From a virus: a stretch of 55,024 nucleotides of DNA. The position numbers were made by a program, and so were the translations under genes. The notes under the pieces were generated by a model. It ran no database searches. It was not told the origin of the DNA and was given only the letters and a program-made list of their open reading frames with translations. Every line of letters starts with the position of its first letter. The stretch's first letter is position 1. Where the stretch lies: positions 1 to 55,024 of IMG/VR virus record IMGVR_UViG_3300031920_000406; one strand, written 5' to 3'. Positions 1 through 7,198 of this stretch are shown in pieces.

Positions 1-115
1 GGTGTCGTCTCAGCCGCGCTGACAGGGTAGGGTGTCCTCTCAGCCGCGCTGACAGGGTAGGGTGTCGTCTCAGCCGCGCTGACAGGGTAGGGTGTCCTCT
101 CAGCCGCGCTGACAG
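1..115. repeat. 30-bp tandem repeat array at the left end
   Basis: Four head-to-tail 30-bp units start at 1, 31, 61 and 91; the last is cut short where the sequence changes. Units differ at position 7, which alternates G, C, G, C, giving a 60-bp higher-order period. Each unit contains the small hairpin TCAGC-CGC-GCTGA. The array begins at the first base, so more copies may lie outside. There are no spacers, so it is not a CRISPR array. Confidence 0.95.
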
Positions 116-212
116 TCGTAGTACGTCAGCCCCCCGCCCCCCTCCTTTTCTCATTAGCTGACACCTCTATCCTCTCCCCCCTTTTCTTTGCAAAAAAACC
201 AAAAAAAATGAT

Positions 213-1487
213 TTACAATAGGGGATTGATTTTAAGGTATTGGTTTGGTTTAAAGTTACGGATGAGGTAATTGGATGCCATTTCTGTTTGTGAGATTTCT
301 CTTGTGATTGGCGATTCTAGGAGGGTTTTAATTCTTTCCAATCTACTTTGAACTTTGCGTTTAGTGAAATATTTTGTTAACAGGGTGGGGCATTCTTGGA
401 TTTGATTTTCGCCTGCTCTATCGCAGATTGTCATTTCGAGCGATTGCATGAGGGATGCTGATGTAGGAACTCCATATATTTTGATAGTTTTTCCGATATA
501 GAATTTCCAACCATTTTCACCGATGGCGGGTCTGAGATATTCCAGTTTAATTGGCATTAGTTCCATGGGTGTGAGAGAGGCGGGGGTAAAGTGGGTAAAG
601 TGTAGGAAGATTCCGAGTTTGGTATTGGATTCTTTATCGCATGATTTCAGGAGTTTGATCAGTTCTGCGAGGTCTTGCAGTATGGAGGTTTTGGTTTCCC
701 AGGGAAAGGCTATGATTACATAGAGTTTAATCGAATATTGTCCTGGTGGGGCATTATAGATTTGGGTAATTTTGTTTATGATATCTTGATTGGAGATGGG
801 TTTATTCACTTTTTTGCGTGTGTTTTCGGACAGGCCGTCGAGTCCTGAGATGATTCTTTTGTTAATATTCCGTTTCCACTGTATATCTTTGAGGAATGGT
901 TCGTTGAATGGGGCGGATCCGGTATATCCCAGGGACGAGAGAGCGGGGGTAGCGGTCCATCCGTATCTGCAGAAGGCGCATTTTTTATTACATCCCACGG
1001 CAGCTTCTGAGTAAGTGGGGTATTCTGGTGGTCTCACACGGTATTTTCTTTTTAGGTTCGGGTCGGCATTGGCGTACCACGTATAGGTGTTTTCTGATTG
1101 GTTTAATATTCCATTAATAATGCCTTCGCTTCGTCCGAAGGATGCGGCGTCGATAAGATGTTTAAACGGTCTAATATTCCAGCACGCGGGTCCTCCCGCG
1201 ATCGTTGGCACATTGGGTTTTTCGTGTAGGAATTTAATAAGGTTGAGGATATCGTGGAATCCCATCAGGGACACGAGGATAATGTCGCACATTTTTTTTG
1301 CATTTATATTAGCCTCTTCTGGATTGATTGGAATGATGCTGTTGTTTTCGTGAGCGTCGTTGATTTCTTTTGCTATGAAGTAGACGCCTTTGAAACCCGT
1401 GATAATTTCCCGCGGGTTATGTTTGACTTTTGAATCATTATATCGTTGTCTGATTTTTTGATTGAAGTGTAGGATCCCAATTCTCAT
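213..1487 (-). CDS. Radical SAM protein with B12-binding-like N-terminus
   Basis: 424 residues. The radical-SAM cluster motif C-x3-C-x2-C is at Cys166, Cys170 and Cys173 (CNKKCAFC). The first 110 residues look like a cobalamin-binding Rossmann domain (CDIILVSL near 67-74, TIAGGP near 95-100). Such enzymes use a 4Fe-4S cluster and S-adenosylmethionine for radical chemistry; the substrate cannot be read here. The start is supported by AGGAGA just upstream, although this places it 50 bases inside the upstream PP-loop gene, implying coupled translation. A modification role (nucleic acid or metabolite) is inference from that partner. Confidence 0.8.
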   Translation of the reverse strand: MRIGILHFNQKIRQRYNDSKVKHNPREIITGFKGVYFIAKEINDAHENNSIIPINPEEANINAKKMCDIILVSLMGFHDILNLIKFLHEKPNVPTIAGGPACWNIRPFKHLIDAASFGRSEGIINGILNQSENTYTWYANADPNLKRKYRVRPPEYPTYSEAAVGCNKKCAFCRYGWTATPALSSLGYTGSAPFNEPFLKDIQWKRNINKRIISGLDGLSENTRKKVNKPISNQDIINKITQIYNAPPGQYSIKLYVIIAFPWETKTSILQDLAELIKLLKSCDKESNTKLGIFLHFTHFTPASLTPMELMPIKLEYLRPAIGENGWKFYIGKTIKIYGVPTSASLMQSLEMTICDRAGENQIQECPTLLTKYFTKRKVQSRLERIKTLLESPITREISQTEMASNYLIRNFKPNQYLKINPLL

Positions 1488-2592
1488 TAATTCTTTCTCC
1501 TATAAATTTGAGTACTTTTCCGCATCCCAGTTTGTTATAGCAATAGTTGAATATTTTTGGGTGTTTTTTTAATAGCAGTGAATATTTTCGAATTACGTCT
1601 TGGAACGGTCCGAACATGCAGTACATGCAGCCGGTTGATGATAGGTTTCCATCCTCATAGATTGATGGTGGTTTGAGTTTTCTTTCTTTGATAAAATTCC
1701 AGCAATCTTCATCTGTCCAGATTGATATTGGGTTGCATATTGTTGTTTTCTTTCCCACATGGATGCACCCTCGTTGTAGATAATTATGTAGTCTTCTTTC
1801 GGAATCATCGGCTTTCAGCCCCAAGATTGGTTTCAATCCTGTTCGTTGTTCGAATATTCGTGCGGGTCCTTTTTTGAGGTGTTGGCAACACGAGTCGGAT
1901 ATTTTAAACGGGGCTTTTACAAGGAACTTCCATTTTTTGGACAGTGAGTATCTTCCTCTTTCTGTGTAATTGTAGAGAGCGGTTGCTGAGTGTGTTTTCC
2001 GAATACGTTCAATATACCCCGCCTGTTCTTTTGATACCACTGGATAGCCGTATTTTGCAATTACCTCTCTTACTGATATTCGGGCGTGTTGGATTTCGCA
2101 GTTTGGCGTATTTCGTATATTTTTCACGATTTCCGGCCATTCTAATCCCGTATGGAAGAATACTGCAGGCGTTTCTGGAAATAGTTCTCGTGCCAGTTCC
2201 AGTACCACCATTGAGTCTTTTCCTCCGGAGTAGGACACATACATTTCTCCGTGCGTAAGGTGGTGGAAATTTTGTAATTTCCCCTTCGCCATTTTCACTT
2301 TCAATCTTAGTGGAAGATTTCTCTTTATTAGAAACTCGGATCGAGTTAGGTGTGCCATACAGCTCACAATATAGTTCTTGTCTTTTCTCTTCCCAAGATT
2401 TTTTTCCTTTTCCCTTTCTCTTTTTGCTATTAAGTGTGTTATCTTCCTCGTGGTTGAAACTGTTTCGCAGCTTCTGTCTTTTGTATTCCTTTTCTGGCCT
2501 TGCCACTCGTCCGGGGCTTGAGTTCCCGGACTCTCTTTTTTTATATGCTCTACCCTTTTTTGTTTCTTCATTTTTCTCATTTCTATGGACAA
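1438..2592 (-). CDS. PP-loop protein, PAPS-reductase/DndC-like
   Basis: The ATP-binding PP-loop SGGKDS is at about residues 122-127, followed by the block typical of phosphoadenosine-phosphosulfate reductase-like proteins; several Cys pairs lie in the C-terminal half (GCMYCMFG). Family members activate substrates by adenylation (sulfate reduction, thiolation or DNA phosphorothioation); which applies cannot be decided. The start is uncertain: the longest frame opens with TTG and has a Lys/Arg-rich N-terminus of about 100 residues without a good ribosome binding site. A start near 2293 would give a protein closer to the usual phage length. Confidence 0.75.
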   Translation of the reverse strand: MSIEMRKMKKQKRVEHIKKESPGTQAPDEWQGQKRNTKDRSCETVSTTRKITHLIAKREREKEKNLGKRKDKNYIVSCMAHLTRSEFLIKRNLPLRLKVKMAKGKLQNFHHLTHGEMYVSYSGGKDSMVVLELARELFPETPAVFFHTGLEWPEIVKNIRNTPNCEIQHARISVREVIAKYGYPVVSKEQAGYIERIRKTHSATALYNYTERGRYSLSKKWKFLVKAPFKISDSCCQHLKKGPARIFEQRTGLKPILGLKADDSERRLHNYLQRGCIHVGKKTTICNPISIWTDEDCWNFIKERKLKPPSIYEDGNLSSTGCMYCMFGPFQDVIRKYSLLLKKHPKIFNYCYNKLGCGKVLKFIGERINENWDPTLQSKNQTTI

Positions 2593-2634
2593 TACTGTTT
2601 AATTTTCACACCTGAATAGTCCCTGTTTTAAAAC

Positions 2635-2663
2635 TTGACAGCCCCTTAATTTTGTGCTATATT
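2635..2663 (+). promoter_or_regulatory. Sigma70-type promoter of the rightward small-gene operon
   Basis: TTGACA at 2635-2640, a 17-bp spacer, TATATT at 2658-2663: a near-consensus promoter about 40 bases upstream of the first rightward gene and divergent from the PP-loop gene. It resembles the promoter at 24575-24603. Confidence 0.85.
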
Positions 2664-2704
2664 AGATAGTAACATCAAATTCATTCCAAACCGGAGTCAG
2701 TATA

Positions 2705-2953
2705 ATGTCTAGCTATCCCTTGTATATTTCTGATGATCTCAAAAATGTTATTGCTAAACTATCCCAAAAAAAACATCGGTCCATGAATGCACAGATACTA
2801 CATATTCTCGAAAATTGGGTAAATCAACAGACCCACGATCCGGAAACACACTCTGCGATTACCCCAAGTAACCCAGCTGCATCTGTACAAACTGATGCGG
2901 AGCGGGCTGCGGCTCTAAAAACACAGGGCGACTGGCCGGACAAAACCGCATGA
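2705..2953 (+). CDS. Arc-like ribbon-helix-helix protein
   Basis: 82 residues. The N-terminal 40 residues fit a ribbon-helix-helix fold: a short strand (YPLYIS), then two helices with the family-typical RSMNAQILHILENW segment. The C-terminal half is polar and probably disordered. CGGAG precedes the ATG. It is the first gene after the strong promoter, a usual place for an autorepressor of an early operon; that role is inferred. Confidence 0.75.
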   Translation: MSSYPLYISDDLKNVIAKLSQKKHRSMNAQILHILENWVNQQTHDPETHSAITPSNPAASVQTDAERAAALKTQGDWPDKTA

Positions 2954-2976
2954 GACCCGTTCATCATATATCTCTC

Positions 2977-3144
2977 GTTGTAAGAAATAGGAGATTGCTT
3001 CCATGGTTGTAGGCTGTAAAATTCCTGAAGGTGTGCAGAAACGAGTAGCTGGCGTCTGTGGTAGCAGGTATAGCCTGGCATTGTCACGAGCACCAAAATC
3101 CATGCACCAGCCTGTTTTGGAGGCAATTTCCTACATCTTCCAAC
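2977..3144 (+). repeat. Cassette unit 0, bracketed by 26-bp inverted repeats
   Basis: Left arm 2977-3002 starts GTTGTAAGAAATAGGAG; right arm 3119-3144 ends CTACATCTTCCAAC. The arms pair at 21 of 26 positions, including the block-specific parts TAGGA and ATTGC. An attC-like spacer follows to the next GTTG at 3257. Confidence 0.8.
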
Positions 3145-3293
3145 AAAAAAAGGTTTACATTTTGGCAATGGCCATAAAGTGGATATATGGCCACTCCAAT
3201 GTTTATAACGGTAACAGCCCATTTTTGTGTGCCAAAACGTCAACCCTTTATCAAACGTTGTCGGAAACAAATTTCTTAAAAGTGGAGTTGTAG
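3003..3293 (+). CDS. Small hypothetical protein in cassette unit 0
   Basis: 96 codons. GGAG lies 9 bases before the ATG, inside the left cassette arm. The frame runs through the right arm and the following spacer and stops two bases before the next gene. No domain recognised. Because much of the frame lies in repeat and hairpin DNA, it may be spurious or coding only in its first half. Confidence 0.35.
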   Translation: MVVGCKIPEGVQKRVAGVCGSRYSLALSRAPKSMHQPVLEAISYIFQQKKVYILAMAIKWIYGHSNVYNGNSPFLCAKTSTLYQTLSETNFLKVEL

Positions 3294-3294
3294 A

Positions 3295-3534
3295 ATGCCT
3301 GAAAAATTAAACAAATGTCCATTCTGTGGAGGAAGTGCCGGTACTGGGCACACCGGAGGTTTTGAAAACCAGCACTTGATTTATTGTTTTGATTGTGGCG
3401 TTACGATGTCTGGTGATAGTGTCTCTCACGTTGTAGCCCGGTGGAACTATCGGCCACAAATTAAGGAAACCGAATTCAAAACCGTTGGAAACAATTCCGT
3501 TCCCAAAATGATTATAGGAGATTGCTATGACTAA
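3295..3534 (+). CDS. Lar-like zinc-ribbon protein (restriction alleviation family)
   Basis: 79 residues. CPFCGG near residue 8 and the later CFDC with ARWNYRP match the small phage Lar family, which in some phages dampens host type I restriction; anti-restriction activity here is inferred. GGAG precedes the ATG. The last 15-20 residues are read from a cassette-junction sequence (CGTTGGAAACAATTCC at 3483) and overlap the next gene by 8 bases, so the tail was probably set by insertion of the neighbouring unit. Confidence 0.7.
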   Translation: MPEKLNKCPFCGGSAGTGHTGGFENQHLIYCFDCGVTMSGDSVSHVVARWNYRPQIKETEFKTVGNNSVPKMIIGDCYD

Positions 3535-3850
3535 AATTGATTCTTGGATGCTTTTACACGAAAAGCTTACTGATATGATAGTGCGGGCTAGTGAAATGGC
3601 CCGCGCTGCTTGCCGTAACGGTGAGTTTTATTGGTTAGCACGATATGATTGTTTGCGAGAAGTAGTAATTGAACTTGAACCGATCGCACTATCAGACTCT
3701 AAGGTAGCTGACAACTCCATATCCCCCAAGAAAGAAAGGGATGTAATTTGCCCTCACTGGAACTTTACTACGCAATGTAATTTTTGTGTCGATTGGGTGT
3801 GTACTAAACAACCTTGTGTTTTGACCTGCAACCTACCACCTCTTTCGTGA
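3527..3850 (+). CDS. Hypothetical protein with Cys-rich tail
   Basis: 107 residues. A helical N-terminal part (to about residue 60) is followed by a VADNS linker and a Cys/His-rich tail (CPHW, CNFC, C, C) that may bind zinc. RBS TATAGGAG is good. ADN is encoded at a GACAAC core, so the tail lies in the spacer between a cassette's right arm and the next GTTG at 3853. Confidence 0.6.
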   Translation: MTKIDSWMLLHEKLTDMIVRASEMARAACRNGEFYWLARYDCLREVVIELEPIALSDSKVADNSISPKKERDVICPHWNFTTQCNFCVDWVCTKQPCVLTCNLPPLS

Positions 3851-3900
3851 ACGTTGTAGGAAATGATTTATAAGTAAATTTAGATTATCACGAAGGTCAT

Positions 3901-4425
3901 ATGACAACAATTATGAGTAGAGCTGCGGCCAAGTCATGGTGGGGTGTTGATCTACCGCTCGGAGTGATTTCTCTTTCCCGGACTCACCCTCACACCGAAT
4001 GGATCGAATTCACAAAATCTGACCTTGTAAAACGTAAAATTAGAAAGCAGGAATCCAATCTTCTCTACCTGCGAAGAGGAAAAGCACAAATACCCTGTTT
4101 TGTTTGGATATTCTACAACAAATCAATTTTATTCGGCGGATGGCACATCTACGTCAAAACCGCATACAAGGATTACCCATTGAATTTTCGTCACGATGAA
4201 CATGAACTAATTGTACAAGCTATGGCGTTGTTCCCCTGTGGGTTTTTACCACTTATTTCTTTATCCGTAGCGTGGATGTCTTATTTTGTAAAGCAATATC
4301 CACATATTGGTTTTAAGCGCGGTTTGCGAGGTTGGAAACAAGGGCTTGCTCAATGCTGGTGTTTGATTGATGAAAATAAGAACCTCACTGATATTTATAG
4401 TATGCCGAAAACGAGATTTAGATGA
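3901..4425 (+). CDS. Hypothetical protein, 174 residues
   Basis: RBS GAAGG and a clean ATG. Rich in Trp and aromatic residues, with a hydrophobic stretch near residues 107-127 (FPCGFLPLISLSVAWMSYF) that could be membrane-associated. No family recognised. Preceded by the core GTTGTAGGAAAT at 3853; the matching right arm was not found. Confidence 0.6.
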   Translation: MTTIMSRAAAKSWWGVDLPLGVISLSRTHPHTEWIEFTKSDLVKRKIRKQESNLLYLRRGKAQIPCFVWIFYNKSILFGGWHIYVKTAYKDYPLNFRHDEHELIVQAMALFPCGFLPLISLSVAWMSYFVKQYPHIGFKRGLRGWKQGLAQCWCLIDENKNLTDIYSMPKTRFR

Positions 4426-4445
4426 AATAGTTCACCATATGCGTA

Positions 4446-4753
4446 GTTGTTAAACATATTTTTGCCTTTTGAGTATTGTAGTTCGGGCACTAAGGGAAGG
4501 AAACCGTTATGAAATATAAGTATAAGCATTGTAAGGATTGTTATTATCGTTCTAATCAACTATTTAAGAGAAAATTGGTTTGTAAAGATTGCACAAGCAA
4601 TGATACGTTTTCAAAGGATTCTAATTATTCATATAAAAATTATGAATATGTAGGCACTTATGACGAGGCCGTGAAACTTGCTGCCAAATTTCCTCATCCT
4701 CGTTAATCCGTGCCCGAAAGAATAATATTGATGGCAAAAATACGTCTAACAAC
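4446..4753 (+). repeat. Cassette unit A with nested inverted repeats
   Basis: Outer arms 4446-4466 and 4733-4753 pair at 19 of 21 positions (GTTGTTAAAC and GTCTAACAAC ends; ATTTTTGCC with GGCAAAAAT). Inner arms TTCGGGCAC (4482-4490) and GTGCCCGAA (4710-4718) pair perfectly and bracket the ORF directly. Confidence 0.85.
4509..4706 (+). CDS. Small zinc-knuckle-like protein
   Basis: 65 residues, strongly basic N-terminus. Two Cys pairs, CKDC near residue 8 and CKDC near residue 25, could form a zinc knuckle. The ORF sits between the inner arms of cassette unit A; RBS AAGGAA is moderate. Function unknown. Confidence 0.6.
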   Translation: MKYKYKHCKDCYYRSNQLFKRKLVCKDCTSNDTFSKDSNYSYKNYEYVGTYDEAVKLAAKFPHPR

Positions 4754-4800
4754 ACGCAAAGGCAAAAATTGATGGAGCCAACTTCTGCCATTTGCGGAAC
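4754..4800 (+). repeat. attC-like inter-cassette hairpin, copy 1
   Basis: Follows CAAC of unit A and precedes GTTG of unit B. GCAAAGGC pairs with GCCATTTGC, leaving one extra A on the right side; the flanking ACAAC and GTTGT also pair. This parallels the R''-L''-loop-L'-R' plan of integron attC sites. A near-identical copy is at 12613-12658. Confidence 0.7.
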
Positions 4801-5038
4801 GTTGTCGGAAATATCGTCTGAACCATATTATAAAAGGAGTTTCTAAATGTTTGACGTAATAATTCAATATACCGAACAGGTTTCTGAAGATGCATGGTCG
4901 GTGCGGTATCGTACTCTTAAATTTGACATTCCTGGCCTAAAGGAAGAATTGGAGCGTCATAAAATCAGTTCGCACGTTGTTGATGTCCAGGAGGTCGAAA
5001 CTTCTTTAAAAGCGGAATCAGCCGATACATCCGACAAC
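4801..5038 (+). repeat. Cassette unit B, 21-bp inverted-repeat arms
   Basis: Arms 4801-4821 and 5018-5038 pair at 18 of 21 positions (GTTGTCGGA/TCCGACAAC, TATCG/CGATA, CTGA/TCAG). The right arm is inside the coding sequence. No inner arm pair was seen. Confidence 0.85.
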
Positions 5039-5071
5039 ACGCCAAAGGTTTCAATCGATAAAGCTGACTAA
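4847..5071 (+). CDS. Small hypothetical protein of cassette B
   Basis: 74 residues, RBS AAAGGAG. Begins with a beta-type segment (FDVIIQYTEQVSEDAWSVRYR). The last 20 residues (ADTSDNTPK) are encoded by the right cassette arm; SDN is the translation of the TCCGACAAC core. Family unknown. Confidence 0.65.
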   Translation: MFDVIIQYTEQVSEDAWSVRYRTLKFDIPGLKEELERHKISSHVVDVQEVETSLKAESADTSDNTPKVSIDKAD

Positions 5072-5086
5072 AACCATTTGCGGAAC

Positions 5087-5392
5087 GTTGTACGAAATAC
5101 ACCGCGCTGAGCATTGTGGTTCGGCGCACTAACATTGGAGGTGTCATGCAAAACTTGATTTTACTACAAGATGTGGATTACTTCGGGCGTACAATTCGCC
5201 GTGGTGCCACGTTTAAAAAAGTTGATTCGGACTGGTATGTGCTATGGGAGAATAACAAAGGCATTGTGCACCACTGTCCTACTGTTAAGTTGCATTTCAC
5301 ATCAGTCTCGGAAGGTTACTTTGTCAAACAGTATGCTTAAAAAGCCGTGCGCCGAAAGTAAAAAAGCGGATGCGCGGTTTAAATCGTGCAAC
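5087..5392 (+). repeat. Cassette unit C with nested inverted repeats
   Basis: Outer arms 5087-5107 and 5372-5392 pair at 17 of 21 positions (specific part ACCGCGC/GCGCGGT). Inner arms TTCGGCGCAC (5120-5129) and GTGCGCCGAA (5347-5356) pair perfectly. Compared with unit A the inner stems differ on both sides in a compensating way. Confidence 0.85.
5146..5340 (+). CDS. Small hypothetical protein of cassette C
   Basis: 64 residues, start chosen at the ATG after TTGGAGGTGTC. Likely a small beta-barrel (LQDVDYFGRTIRRG, VDSDWYVLWENN, VKLHFTSVSEGYF) resembling SH3-like phage proteins, but no family can be named. Sits between the inner arms of unit C. Confidence 0.65.
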   Translation: MQNLILLQDVDYFGRTIRRGATFKKVDSDWYVLWENNKGIVHHCPTVKLHFTSVSEGYFVKQYA

Positions 5393-5455
5393 ACCCGTAT
5401 GTTTCCATTTGGCGAAGTAGATATGCGGTTGTACCAAACAGCAACATACTTTCCC

Positions 5456-5831
5456 GTTGTAAGAAATAATTTAGCCTTTTTTGATTGTAAAATAAAAACA
5501 CTAAACATTAACTTTTAAAGTGAGGTAAACATGGCTTGCAAAGATGATAATGCTAAAACTGATATTAAATTTCGTAGCTATAATGTGGGTGATACAATAA
5601 GAATGCCCAATTATCCAACTGCTACTGGCTTCCGTGTCTGGAAAATTGTGGCTGAAAAGTTGGGCGGCGAAGGCCAAGAGAGCACATATGAACTAAACCC
5701 TTTGGATGTTTTGGAAAATCATAAAATTGAAATTCCGACAATAATACTTGAATCGCATTCAGTAATTGAGAGAATCTAATTAACCCGTGTTTTTAAAGAA
5801 CATTAGGGAAGGCTAAATTACATCTTACAAC
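5456..5831 (+). repeat. Cassette unit D with nested inverted repeats
   Basis: Outer arms 5456-5478 and 5809-5831 pair at 21 of 23 positions; the specific part is TAATTTAGCCTT. Inner arms AAAAACAC (5494-5501) and GTGTTTTT (5787-5794) pair perfectly. The two mismatches fall at the same AA/CA positions as in most other units. Confidence 0.9.
5531..5779 (+). CDS. Small hypothetical protein of cassette D
   Basis: 82 residues, RBS GTGAGG. The pattern YNVGDTIRMP...FRVWKIVAEKLGGEGQEST...PLDV...ILESHSVIERI looks like a conserved small phage or mobile-element protein with a beta-rich core. No function known to me. Confidence 0.7.
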   Translation: MACKDDNAKTDIKFRSYNVGDTIRMPNYPTATGFRVWKIVAEKLGGEGQESTYELNPLDVLENHKIEIPTIILESHSVIERI

Positions 5832-5882
5832 AGGTGCCGGAGTGCCATTTTTTAGGAACAAAACAGCATCCTTGCACCGGAC

Positions 5883-6122
5883 GTTGGAGGAAATTCCATT
5901 TTGAAAACGATTATTATAAGGAGGCATTGAATGTTAATAGAAGAATATCTGCAAATGCGTATACAGTCAGCAGAATCAATTCTTGCTGGTGAAAAGTTGG
6001 CAGGTAATATTGCGAAGGAAATGGCAGAGAAGGCAGCAATTGCAGAATTGCGGGGGGTCGAGGCTTTTCTAAACAATGCCTCCAAAAACTCTAATGTAGC
6101 TCAAAACTCCACATCCTCCAAC
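5883..6122 (+). repeat. Cassette unit E, 22-bp inverted-repeat arms
   Basis: Arms 5883-5904 and 6101-6122 pair at 16 of 22 positions (GTTGGAGGA/TCCTCCAAC and TTTTGA/TCAAAA). The right arm is inside the coding sequence; a long spacer that is also coding follows to GTTG at 6248. Confidence 0.75.
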
Positions 6123-6245
6123 ATATCAAGGGATGTCATTTTTGCTGCTGCTAATAAGTGGGCTAAAGGTAATCCAAACTGTTTCGGTATAAATGGTTTC
6201 CAGGCTGGTGTCGAGTGGGCGCAAAAACAGACACCCGTTGATTAA
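5931..6245 (+). CDS. Hypothetical protein whose C-terminus is coded by the inter-cassette spacer
   Basis: 104 residues, RBS AAGGAGG. The N-terminal 50 residues are helical and charged; a Ser/Asn linker (NSNVAQNSTSSNIS) is encoded by the right cassette arm; the last 40 residues (AAANKWAKGNP...GFQAGVEWAQKQ) lie wholly in the spacer. It looks like two modules joined at the recombination-type site. Function unknown. Confidence 0.65.
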   Translation: MLIEEYLQMRIQSAESILAGEKLAGNIAKEMAEKAAIAELRGVEAFLNNASKNSNVAQNSTSSNISRDVIFAAANKWAKGNPNCFGINGFQAGVEWAQKQTPVD

Positions 6246-6247
6246 CC

Positions 6248-6617
6248 GTTGTCGGAAATAGAATTTTAAAAAGCATATTATAATATTTTTCACTTAACAT
6301 AAGGAGATTAGTTATGGCAAAAGTACATACGTTTGAATTCGAGCTTGGAGTAGAGTGTTACTCGAAAATTTCTGGTTTTAAAGGAATAATTACATCTCGT
6401 TCCCAACACCTCAACGGTTGTGACAGGTACTGGATAGAACCAAGAGTTGATAAGGAAGGAAAGAAGCCCGATGGTCTATGGTTTGATGACGGCGAACTTA
6501 TTGTTAAAGAGGCTACTAAAAGATTTAAACGGACAAACAATGATAATGGTGGATTTCCGTCACGTATCAAGTAGCCGTGAAAAATAAATTAAGGAAGAAA
6601 ATTTTACATCCAGCAAC
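6248..6617 (+). repeat. Cassette unit F with nested inverted repeats
   Basis: Outer arms 6248-6267 and 6598-6617 pair at 15 of 20 positions (AATTTT/AAAATT specific). Inner arms ATTTTTCAC (6285-6293) and GTGAAAAAT (6577-6585) pair perfectly, again ending CAC / GTG next to the ORF. Confidence 0.85.
6314..6574 (+). CDS. Small conserved phage-type protein of cassette F
   Basis: 86 residues, RBS AAGGAG. ELGVECYSKISGFKGIITSR...LNGCDRYWIEP resembles a widespread small protein family of phages and prophages with a KOW/SH3-like beta core. No defined function known to me. Confidence 0.7.
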   Translation: MAKVHTFEFELGVECYSKISGFKGIITSRSQHLNGCDRYWIEPRVDKEGKKPDGLWFDDGELIVKEATKRFKRTNNDNGGFPSRIK

Positions 6618-6719
6618 ACAGAAAGGTTTCAACCGGTAAGGCTGGCAAAAACCGTTTCTGGAACGTTGGAGCGCCATTTTAAAAATTTTTGAATTGTAGT
6701 TTAACTCACTGGAGGGATT

Positions 6720-6923
6720 GTGGCATCTTGTGAAAAGTGTTGGGAAGATGCTGGAGGTAATCCAGATAAATATAGCAGATTGATAAAATTGCGCGCTGAC
6801 AATCCATGTTCCCCAGAAGACCAAGCTGGCGAAGGTGCTGAAAAATGTCCTACATGCGGCAAATTTGCAATACATATTTATTGCCATGAATGTATGGCGT
6901 GTCATTATAAACTCGTTCGTTAA
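6720..6923 (+). CDS. Small zinc-ribbon protein
   Basis: 67 residues from a GTG start preceded by TGGAGG. CEKC near residue 4, then KCPTCGK and YCHECMAC in the C-terminal half give two or three zinc pairs. NPCSPEDQAGEGAEKCPTCG recalls a common small protein of phages and mobile elements. A cassette core (CGTTGGAGCG, 6664) precedes it, but the expected matching right arm is missing. Confidence 0.7.
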   Translation: MASCEKCWEDAGGNPDKYSRLIKLRADNPCSPEDQAGEGAEKCPTCGKFAIHIYCHECMACHYKLVR

Positions 6924-6957
6924 AGCAACTGGTTGTCAGTTGCTTTACATCTTACAA
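6924..6957 (+). repeat. Hairpin and orphan right cassette arm
   Basis: AAAGCAACT and AGTTGCTTT form a perfect 9-bp hairpin, followed by TTTACATCTTACAACAC, the usual right-arm end. No matching left arm (GTTGTAAG...) is present upstream, and the usual spacer is replaced within a few bases by the next RBS. This looks like a junction remodelled by deletion. Confidence 0.6.
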
Positions 6958-6975
6958 CACAAAAAGGAGTTTACG

Positions 6976-7146
6976 ATGTCAACTTATGATCCGGTAGAAA
7001 TGTTTGATTGTCATTTGAGACGTATTGCTCGATCATTAGAGAGTTTAATTTCCTTATTAGCGAAATCAGCAGAGAAATCCGACAACAACCAACCAGCAAA
7101 ATCATGCAGAACGTGTAAACATACCTTAAGGTGGTCGGTTTTTTAG
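6976..7146 (+). CDS. Small hypothetical protein with CRTC motif
   Basis: 56 residues, RBS AAAGGAG. Helical N-terminus (MFDCHLRRIARSLESLISLLAK), then SDNNQPAKSCRTCKHTLRWSVF; SDN is again encoded by a TCCGACAAC core. Possibly a short zinc knuckle. Unknown function. Confidence 0.55.
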   Translation: MSTYDPVEMFDCHLRRIARSLESLISLLAKSAEKSDNNQPAKSCRTCKHTLRWSVF

Positions 7147-7198
7147 GGACTGGCTCAAAAACAAAAACCATTTGTAAATCTTTTAAATTGGAGGGCGC

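Noticed and set aside
2009-2506. Alternative minus-strand frame over the front of the PP-loop gene
   Set aside because: It overlaps the clear PP-loop frame; the hydrophilic first part could hint at a frameshift, but nothing decides it.
4801-6290. A promoter at each cassette core (GTTGT as -35 with TATTATAA as -10)
   Set aside because: The spacing varies from about 15 to 23 bases between units, too much for a sigma70 promoter; the conserved part fits the inverted-repeat arms better.
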